19,909 bases of DNA. Origin: DASWRT01 sp036403035 (GTDB lineage: Bacteria; Pseudomonadota; Alphaproteobacteria; ATCC43930; CGMCC-115725). The stretch spans positions 1 to 19,909 of the forward strand of contig DASWRT010000531.1 of assembly GCA_036403035.1 (NCBI GenBank). The letters are read 5' to 3'. Positions 14,908-19,909 of this stretch are shown one piece after another. Below the pieces are notes generated by a model. It was given only the letters and a program-made list of their open reading frames with translations. It had not been told where the DNA came from and searched no databases. Made by a program: the position numbers and the translations under genes. Positions within the stretch are counted from its first letter, which is position 1, and the number at the start of each line of letters is the position of its first letter.

Positions 14908-15065
14908 TGTCCGTCGAATGTCCTAGCGCACGGCCGGTGTCGGCGACGGCGGGCAGGGAACGGCGTGCGGACGCAACGGACAGCAGACATCGCCCGCTGA
15001 ATGGCCGGCGGCGGATGCCGTTGCGGGATGCCGCCGCAGGGAATGCCTGCGCGGAGGTTACGGGC

Positions 15066-15395
15066 TCAGCGGACAAACTGCCAAGTGCCGTCCGGACGGC
15101 GGCATGCCGTGCCGTAGGCCGGCTCGGACCGGCCATTCACAACCACGCTGGTGCTGTACTCCCGGCAGTTCTCGTTGCCCGGGATCGGCTGCGGCGACAG
15201 CACCACTGCCGTCGGTGGGGGCGTGTTGCGGGCCAGACAGACGGGATCGAGCTCGTGTCCCTTATTGCTGGCTACTTCGGGATCGCACCAATCATGTTGT
15301 GGGTTGTGGGCGCCTGCACCGCGCGCCGACGCGGATCCAAGGGGCGCGGAGATCGCGAGCGCGATCCCGAAAAATCCCAAAAGAAATCGACCCAT
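15066..15395 (-). CDS. Small secreted protein with surface-antigen-like C-terminus
   Basis: A 109-residue protein with a signal peptide (MGRFLLGFFGIALAISAPLG, cleavage near ASA/RG at 24/25). Four cysteines are at 37, 53, 77 and 98. The C-terminal 33 residues (CREYSTSVVVNGRSEPAYG then TACRRPDGTWQFV) match the end of RT0821/Lpp0805-type surface antigens related to the rickettsial 17-kDa antigen, where a CREY...AYGTAC..PDG.W pattern recurs. Unlike those, it lacks a glycine-zipper region and a lipobox. ATG 15395 is preceded by GGAG at 8 bases. Role unknown; periplasm or outer membrane expected. Confidence 0.7.
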   Translation of the reverse strand: MGRFLLGFFGIALAISAPLGSASARGAGAHNPQHDWCDPEVASNKGHELDPVCLARNTPPPTAVVLSPQPIPGNENCREYSTSVVVNGRSEPAYGTACRRPDGTWQFVR

Positions 15396-15662
15396 TTCGA
15401 TTCTCCGACGATCGTCTCCGCAAGACGTGAGTCGTCGGCTGTACCGGTGCAAGGATCTTGTCTCGCAGTATCGGCGGCAGGACTGGCACGCGGGCGCCGT
15501 CATGCAACAAACGGGGGAAGTGGGTCTCAATCGAGTCCGGCGCAAATGCGCGGCGGGTTTGGCGCCATGACGATGCGATGACGCGACCGTCGCGCGCTAC
15601 CCCCGTGCGTTGCCCGCGGCGGATCGACGGGCACGGACGGGTCGTGAAACCCTATGAAAAGC
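15396..15662. other. Intergenic region between secreted-protein gene and tRNA-Asn
   Basis: No gene is supported in these 267 bases. Two structures are visible: a perfect 10-bp palindrome GACGATCGTC (15407-15416), 12 bases upstream of the secreted-protein ATG, and a bulged stem GCCCG/CGGGC with CCGT/ACGG (15603-15636). The second lies downstream of tRNA-Asn and may help end the tRNA transcript, but no T-run follows it. Confidence 0.35.
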
Positions 15663-15737
15663 TGGCTCCGGGGCTCGGATTCGAACCGAGGACCGATCGG
15701 TTAACAGCCGATTGCTCTACCGCTGAGCTACCCCGGA
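15663..15737 (-). tRNA. tRNA-Asn (anticodon GUU)
   Basis: A complete minus-strand cloverleaf with encoded CCA. The acceptor stem TCCGGGG pairs with CCCCGGA, the D-arm is GCTCAGCGGTAGAGC, the anticodon loop CTGTTAA has anticodon GTT, and the T-arm carries CTCGGTTCGAATCCGAG. It lies 68 bases downstream of tRNA-Cys on the same strand, probably in one transcript. Confidence 0.96.
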
Positions 15738-15805
15738 ACAGGGGCCAACCAAGGGCCGCTTTATAGCGACAGCATCGCCATGGCCCAAGGTCTTTTTTCA
15801 TCCCG

Positions 15806-15879
15806 TGGAGGCCGGAAGCGGAATCGAACCGCTGTACGAGGATTTGCAGTCCTCTGCATGACCACTCTGCCATCCGGCC
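15806..15879 (-). tRNA. tRNA-Cys (anticodon GCA)
   Basis: A complete minus-strand cloverleaf with encoded CCA. The acceptor stem GGCCGGA pairs with TCCGGCC, and the discriminator U73 is as required for cysteine identity. The anticodon stem is GAGGA/TCCTC, the loop CTGCAAA has anticodon GCA, and the T-arm carries GCGGTTCGATTCCGC. It is the first gene of the tRNA-Cys/tRNA-Asn unit. Confidence 0.96.
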
Positions 15880-15897
15880 GGCCGCGGGAGTGGTGGT

Positions 15898-15927
15898 CAT
15901 ATAGGCGGCGGGGCCTGCGGGGGTCAA
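15898..15927 (-). promoter_or_regulatory. Sigma-70 promoter of the tRNA-Cys/tRNA-Asn unit
   Basis: On the minus strand TTGACC (15922-15927) is followed by an 18-base spacer and TATATG (15898-15903), or a 17-base spacer and CTATAT. The start would be near 15891, just 12 bases before the tRNA-Cys 5' end, as is usual for tRNA promoters. Confidence 0.6.
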
Positions 15928-15995
15928 GCCGCCGTATCCACCCCGAGTTTGCCGGTATCCCAGCGCTCTTAGGCCAATACCGTCGCGGGCATGCC

Positions 15996-16007
15996 CACAA
16001 CGTTGTG
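15996..16007. promoter_or_regulatory. Perfect 12-bp palindrome over the pcm-tolC operon -35
   Basis: CACAACGTTGTG is a perfect palindrome that overlaps the -35 hexamer TTGTGT (16003-16008). Its position is what a repressor site would occupy. No cognate regulator is seen in the window. Confidence 0.4.
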
Positions 16008-16031
16008 TTCACGGAAACGCCTGTATATAAC
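16003..16031 (+). promoter_or_regulatory. Sigma-70 promoter of the Pcm-rhodanese-tolC operon
   Basis: TTGTGT (16003-16008), a 17-base spacer and TATAAC (16026-16031) form a good promoter. The start would be near 16038, giving a leader of about 45 bases to the ATG at 16083. It is divergent from the tRNA promoter about 75 bases away. Confidence 0.5.
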
Positions 16032-16082
16032 GCGACGGGCCCTGCCTGCCGACGTTTCTATCCTGGCGCTAACGAGTTCGAC

Positions 16083-16748
16083 ATGATGAGCAATTTCGCC
16101 GCGGCTCGCCTCGCCATGGTCGACGGCCAGCTCCGGCCGAACAAAGTGACCGACATGGCGGTGATCCAGGCTTTCCTGGACGTGCCCCGTGAACGCTTCG
16201 TGCCCGACGCTCTGCGGGGCGCCGCCTATATCGACGAGGATCTGCCCGTCGGCGGCGGCCGCTACCTGATGGAGCCGATGCTCTTCGCCCGCATGCTCCA
16301 GATCGCGACGATCCGGCCCGGCGACGTCGTGCTGGAGATCGGCGCCGGCACCGGCTACGGCACCGCGATCCTCGCCAAGCTGACCGACCGTGCCGTTTCG
16401 GTCGAGAGCGACCCCGCGCTCGCCGCACGGGCGCGCGAGATGCTGACGAAGCTGGGACTCGATCGCGCTGCGACCGTGATCGACGGACCGCTGGAGCGCG
16501 GCTATCCCGAGCGTGCGCCTTACGACGCGATCCTGTTCTCCGGCGCCGTGGGCGAGATCCCGGAAGCGATTACCGCGCAGCTCGCCGACGGCGGGCGCCT
16601 GCTCGCGGTCGTCAAGGAGGGCGGCGTCGGCATCGGCAAGGCGGTGCTGATGCTGCGCGCCAACGGCGTCGTCTCCCGGCGGGTCGCATTCGACGCGGCG
16701 ACGCCGCTGCTCCCGGGCTTCGTCCCGCAGCCCGGCTTCGTCTTCTGA
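16083..16748 (+). CDS. Protein-L-isoaspartate O-methyltransferase family protein
   Basis: A 221-residue SAM-dependent methyltransferase of the Pcm (PCMT) family, whose classical members repair isoaspartyl residues. N-terminal MVDGQLRPNKVTDMAVIQAF and RERFVPD match the family. The SAM motif VLEIGAGTGYGTAIL is at about 83-97. The canonical active-site block T-I-S-Q-P is replaced by RYLMEPMLFARM (about 60-71), so the usual Ser/Thr residues are missing. This variant is common next to tolC in Alphaproteobacteria, and its substrate is not established. Two adjacent ATGs (16083, 16086) could start it. It is followed after one base by the rhodanese gene, so translation is probably coupled. Confidence 0.85.
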   Translation: MMSNFAAARLAMVDGQLRPNKVTDMAVIQAFLDVPRERFVPDALRGAAYIDEDLPVGGGRYLMEPMLFARMLQIATIRPGDVVLEIGAGTGYGTAILAKLTDRAVSVESDPALAARAREMLTKLGLDRAATVIDGPLERGYPERAPYDAILFSGAVGEIPEAITAQLADGGRLLAVVKEGGVGIGKAVLMLRANGVVSRRVAFDAATPLLPGFVPQPGFVF

Positions 16749-16749
16749 G

Positions 16750-17109
16750 ATGGCCACCGGCTCAGGCCCGTCCGAGGGCAATCGGACGCTACCGTTCGAG
16801 ATCGGCGCCGCCACGCTCGCCGAGCTTGGCGACAGCGGGGTCGAGGTGCGGATCCTCGATGTCCGGGAACCATGGGAACTGGAGATCTGCCGGTTTCCCG
16901 GCAGCCTCGACATCCCGCTGGGAATGCTGCCGGCGCGCCTCGGGGAGGTGCCGGGCGACATTCCTGTGATCGTGGTCTGCCACCACGGCATGCGCAGCCG
17001 GCAGGCTGCCATGTGGCTGCGCGCCCAAGGATTCGGGAACGTCGTCAATCTCGACGGCGGGATCGACGCCTGGGCGCGGGAGATCGACAAATCGATGGGG
17101 ACTTATTGA
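16750..17109 (+). CDS. Single-domain rhodanese-like protein
   Basis: A 119-residue rhodanese-fold protein. It has LDVREPWELEICRFPGS (about 36-52) and the active-site loop VCHHGMRS with Cys 77, which would carry a persulfide in sulfur transfer. No signal peptide is present, so it is cytoplasmic. Its ATG follows the upstream stop by one base and its TGA overlaps the tolC ATG (TGATG), so the three genes are tightly coupled. A 15-residue Gly/Ser-rich leader precedes the fold. Whether it serves sulfur transfer or a regulatory role with its neighbours is unknown. Confidence 0.88.
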   Translation: MATGSGPSEGNRTLPFEIGAATLAELGDSGVEVRILDVREPWELEICRFPGSLDIPLGMLPARLGEVPGDIPVIVVCHHGMRSRQAAMWLRAQGFGNVVNLDGGIDAWAREIDKSMGTY

Positions 17110-18554
17110 TGGCCAAGCTCTTCGGTCGGGCGACGCGACGCACCAATCCGGCGGTCTCCGCAGCCGTTGCCGTCCGCCATGCCTTGCTGGCGTCCTCGAT
17201 CCTGGCGGCCGGCGCCGTCCTGCTCGATGCCGACCGCGCGACGGCGGCAAACCTCACCGAGGCGCTGGCGGCCGCGTACAACAACAACCCGACTCTGCTC
17301 GCGGAACGGGCGCAGCTTCGCGCGACGGACGAGGGCGTGCCGCAGGCGCTCTCGAACTGGCGGCCGACGGTTACGGTGTCCGGCAGCTATTCGTTCCAGA
17401 ACAACGACCTCTCGGGCAACACCGGCGGATTTTCCCAGGACACGAACATCAAGCTCCATCCGCGCACGGTCGGCGTCAACATCGCCCAGCCGCTCTATCG
17501 CGGCGGCCGCACCGTCGCGCAGACGGCGCAGGCGGAGAACCTGGTCGAGGCCGAGCGGGCGCGCACGGTCGCCGTCGAGCAGCAGGTGCTTTCGGATTCG
17601 GTCACCGCCTATATGGACACGCTTCAGGCGCAGGCGGTGCTCGAGTTGAGCATCAACAACGAGCAGGTCCTGCGCCGCCAGCTCGAGGCGACGCAGGACC
17701 GCTTCCGTGTCGGTGAGGTCACCCGGACCGACGTGGCGCAGGCCGAATCCCGCCTCGCATCGGCGAGTTCCGACCGTATCACGGCCGAGGGTACGCTGGA
17801 GACGAGCCGGGCCACGTACCAGCGCGTGATCGGCGAGCCGCCGGGCCTCCTGACCGCTCCCGCCGAGCGGCCGGTGCTGCCGACCAAGCGCGACGAGATC
17901 ATCGCGCTCGCCGCCTCGAACAACCCGAACGTCGTCTCGGCGCAGTTCACCGAGGCGGCCGCGCGGGAGCAGGTCAAGGTGGTGCGCGGCCAGCTCCTGC
18001 CGACGATCAGCGTCGTCGGTTCCGTACAGCGCGGCGTCGACTCGTCGACGAGCTTCAGGGGCCTGACTGCGGATTCCGAGACGATCGGGGCGCAGCTCAG
18101 CGTGCCGCTCTACGAGGGCGGAGCCATCTACTCCCAGACGCGTCAGGCGCAGGAAACCGTCGGGCAGCGCCGCAGCCAGATCGACGATGCCCGCCGGCAG
18201 GTCGTCCAGGCCGCGACGCAGGCCTATGAGACGGTGGTCGCGAACCGCGCCAAGATCGAATCCTTACGCATCGCGATCCGCTCCGCCGAGATCGCCCTCG
18301 AAGGCGTGCAGCAGGAAGCGACGGTCGGCTCCCGCACCGTGCTCGACATCCTCAACGCCGAGCAGGATCTCTTTACCCAGCGCGTCAATCTGGTCCGCGC
18401 GCAGCACGACGAAATCGTCAGCGAATTTCAGCTGGTCGCTTCCGTCGGGCGTCTCACCGCAATCGACCTCCGGCTGCCGGTGGCGCTATACGATGTCGAC
18501 AAGCATTACCAGGAAGTGCGCAACAAGTGGATCGGGTTCGATTCGTCGAAGTGA
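17109..18554 (+). CDS. tolC: TolC-family outer membrane channel protein
   Basis: A 481-residue outer membrane efflux protein of the TolC type, the exit duct for type I secretion and RND efflux. A signal peptide with a long basic n-region ends at about ATA/AN (46/47). Then come two OEP repeats of long helices and beta strands. The first begins NLTEALAAAYNNNPTLLAERAQL, with the beta segment VGVNIAQPLYRGGRTVAQ. The second mirrors it with IGAQLSVPLYEGGAIYSQTRQAQE, and the helix EGVQQEATVGSRTVLDILNAEQ is a family hallmark. The start ATG overlaps the rhodanese stop. No inner-membrane pump or adaptor gene is nearby, so it is probably a shared channel. The family call is secure; orthology to E. coli TolC is by family only. 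Confidence 0.93.
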   Translation: MAKLFGRATRRTNPAVSAAVAVRHALLASSILAAGAVLLDADRATAANLTEALAAAYNNNPTLLAERAQLRATDEGVPQALSNWRPTVTVSGSYSFQNNDLSGNTGGFSQDTNIKLHPRTVGVNIAQPLYRGGRTVAQTAQAENLVEAERARTVAVEQQVLSDSVTAYMDTLQAQAVLELSINNEQVLRRQLEATQDRFRVGEVTRTDVAQAESRLASASSDRITAEGTLETSRATYQRVIGEPPGLLTAPAERPVLPTKRDEIIALAASNNPNVVSAQFTEAAAREQVKVVRGQLLPTISVVGSVQRGVDSSTSFRGLTADSETIGAQLSVPLYEGGAIYSQTRQAQETVGQRRSQIDDARRQVVQAATQAYETVVANRAKIESLRIAIRSAEIALEGVQQEATVGSRTVLDILNAEQDLFTQRVNLVRAQHDEIVSEFQLVASVGRLTAIDLRLPVALYDVDKHYQEVRNKWIGFDSSK

Positions 18555-18600
18555 GGGGCTTGGCATTCTCCATTGGCGACGGCAGGAAGCCTCGGTGCGT

Positions 18601-18630
18601 CTGGCAATCACCATGCCGCTTGCGTAATGT
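18601..18630 (+). promoter_or_regulatory. Candidate popZ promoter
   Basis: CTGGCA (18601-18606), an 18-base spacer and TAATGT (18625-18630) make a moderate match in the 106-base tolC/popZ gap. The start would be near 18637. Confidence 0.25.
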
Positions 18631-18660
18631 AGCGGGCGCTTGAGCGGAACGGTTTTCACG

Positions 18661-19335
18661 ATGTCGGAAGCGAAGGGCCAGAACGAGCCGTCGATGGAGG
18701 AGATCCTCGCCTCCATCCGTCGCATCATTGCCGAGGACGGCGAACCGGCCGGTCAGAGCGCGCCTGCCGCGCCGCCGTCGCCGGTTGCCGTCGCCGAGCC
18801 AGAACGCAACGGCTCCGCCGCCGCCGCCGCCGTCGCGCCGGTGTCGTCGTCGGCGCACGACCGGATGGACGAGATCCTGGAACTTACCGAGGTCGTCGAC
18901 GAGCACGGCGACGTCGTCGGCGCCGAGCCGGAACTCGAACCTGAGCCCGAACCCGAATCGCCGCCGCCACCGCCCCGGGCTGCCGCCGCGGTACCGCCGC
19001 CGCCGGTCGACGAACGGCCGGCTCCGCCGCCGCCCCCTTTGCCGTTCCGCGAACCGGCAGTAGCCGCCGCCGACCCGGGCGAACGGCTCGTCTCGGCGAC
19101 GACGGCAGCTGCATCGGTCGCGGCGCTTGCCGAGCTGCATGGCATGGCGGCCCGTTCCGGCGGCCGTGCGGAGGACATCGCTCTCGGCGCCGCTCACCGC
19201 ACGCTGGAAGAGCTGATCCGGGACATGCTTCGGCCGATGCTGCAGAGCTGGCTGGACGCGAACCTGCCCGACATGGTCGAGCGGCTGGTACGCGAAGAGA
19301 TCGGCCGCATGGTACGCGACGCGCGTCAGCGCTGA
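18661..19335 (+). CDS. popZ: Polar organizing protein PopZ (DUF2497)
   Basis: A 224-residue DUF2497/PopZ protein. The N-terminal helix EPSMEEILASIRRIIAED (about 9-26) is the conserved partner-binding segment. The middle (about 27-150) is an intrinsically disordered Pro/Ala/Glu-rich linker, including an acidic proline-glutamate run and polyproline stretches. The C-terminal helices, LEELIRDMLRPMLQSWLDAN and MVERLVREEIGRMV (about 180-220), drive oligomerisation. In Caulobacter PopZ forms polar condensates that anchor ParB and the chromosome origin and recruit cell-cycle regulators. ATG 18661 is chosen over an upstream TTG at 18640 from the family N-terminus. It lies between tolC and valS, a conserved alphaproteobacterial order. 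Confidence 0.9.
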   Translation: MSEAKGQNEPSMEEILASIRRIIAEDGEPAGQSAPAAPPSPVAVAEPERNGSAAAAAVAPVSSSAHDRMDEILELTEVVDEHGDVVGAEPELEPEPEPESPPPPPRAAAAVPPPPVDERPAPPPPPLPFREPAVAAADPGERLVSATTAAASVAALAELHGMAARSGGRAEDIALGAAHRTLEELIRDMLRPMLQSWLDANLPDMVERLVREEIGRMVRDARQR

Positions 19336-19414
19336 GCGCGACGGCGGCCGTTCCGACCCGCGCAACTCCGCACGGATCGGCCGCTCCCTTCATAGATTCG
19401 AGGACGGTTCAGCG

Positions 19415-19909
19415 ATGCTGGACAAGACATACCGGCCCGCCGAGGTCGAGGCGAAGCATTACGCCATCTGGGAAAAGGCGGGCGCCTTCGCGTCGAACCG
19501 CGAGAGCAACGGGCAGCCCTACACGATCATGATGCCGCCGCCCAACGTGACGGGCAGCCTGCACATGGGCCACGCGCTGACCTTCACGCTTCAGGACGTG
19601 CTGATCCGCTACTGGCGGATGCGCGGCCGCGACGCGCTGTGGCAGCCGGGCACCGACCATGCCGGCATCGCGACGCAGATGGTCGTCGAACGCCAGCTCG
19701 CGCAGCAGGACGTGACGCGGCACGATCTCGGCCGGGCCGCCTTCATCGATCGTGTCTGGCAATGGAAAGCCGAGTCGGGCGGGACGATCACCCGGCAGCT
19801 CCGCCGCCTCGGCGCCTCGCCGGACTGGGGGCGCGAGCGCTTCACGATGGACGAGGGCCTGTCCGCCGCCGTGCGCAAGGTCTTCGTGACGCTCCATCGC
19901 GAGGGACTG
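19415..19909 (+). CDS. valS: Valyl-tRNA synthetase, N-terminal part (runs off the window)
   Basis: 165 codons of a class Ia aminoacyl-tRNA synthetase are visible, open to the window edge. The N-terminus MLDKTYRPAEVEAKHYAIWE is typical of ValRS. The ATP-binding HIGH motif appears as PPPNVTGSLHMGHAL with HMGH at 50-53, followed by the valine-specific WQPGTDHAGIATQ (about 76-88). The enzyme charges tRNA-Val and is essential. GAGGA lies 10 bases before ATG 19415. The upstream gap of 79 bases has no terminator, so cotranscription with popZ is possible. The editing domain and KMSKS lie beyond the window. Confidence 0.97.
   Translation, partial: MLDKTYRPAEVEAKHYAIWEKAGAFASNRESNGQPYTIMMPPPNVTGSLHMGHALTFTLQDVLIRYWRMRGRDALWQPGTDHAGIATQMVVERQLAQQDVTRHDLGRAAFIDRVWQWKAESGGTITRQLRRLGASPDWGRERFTMDEGLSAAVRKVFVTLHREGL

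Noticed and set aside
18816..19044. Runs of GCC/CCG triplets in popZ, looking like a microsatellite
   Set aside because: They encode the known Pro/Ala-rich disordered linker of PopZ and are interrupted; nothing beyond low-complexity coding sequence.

Overview
The window is high-GC DNA (roughly two thirds G+C by eye) with an alphaproteobacterial gene set. The strongest marker is the run pcm-like methyltransferase, rhodanese, tolC, popZ (DUF2497), valS at the right end. PopZ is restricted to Alphaproteobacteria. The ppx/gppA, rlmE, guaB, rsmB-like order at the left and the style of the signalling proteins would suit a Rhodospirillales-like lineage, but that finer placement is inference. No insertion sequence, integrase, plasmid gene or CRISPR array is visible, so this looks like ordinary chromosome with accessory intergenic elements.

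Layout. 12-85: tRNA-Gln(CUG), minus strand. 257-5455: plus-strand housekeeping block of a Ppx/GppA phosphatase, RlmE, GuaB and an RsmB-family rRNA m5C methyltransferase. The rlmE-guaB gap holds a low-GC element with long imperfect inverted-repeat ends. 5456-6287: a mostly non-coding stretch with one convincing 45-residue membrane mini-protein on the minus strand and several hairpins. 6288-15395: an all-minus block. In transcription order it holds a small secreted protein with a surface-antigen-like C-terminus, a small lipoprotein, a FecR-like / CHASE2-adenylate cyclase / M48 metalloprotease-lipoprotein operon, an overlapping lipoprotein / OmpR-type regulator / histidine kinase operon, a small conserved protein of unknown role, and a Nudix ADP-sugar hydrolase. 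15663-15879: tRNA-Asn and tRNA-Cys, minus strand, with a good promoter. 16083-19909: plus-strand operon of a Pcm-family protein, rhodanese and TolC, then PopZ and the start of ValS.

How it fits together. The left block serves rRNA modification and GMP synthesis. The minus block is an envelope-sensing region: two adjacent multi-gene cassettes each combine a lipoprotein or periplasmic protein with an inner-membrane signalling enzyme. One cassette would output cAMP and the other regulator phosphorylation. These are the best candidates here for a little-described system. The control DNA is also notable. A terminator-like hairpin starts almost at the predicted transcription start of the FecR-cyclase-protease operon. 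Palindromes lie over or near the promoters of the tolC operon and the small lipoprotein gene. One 7-bp inverted-repeat word recurs in two intergenic gaps.
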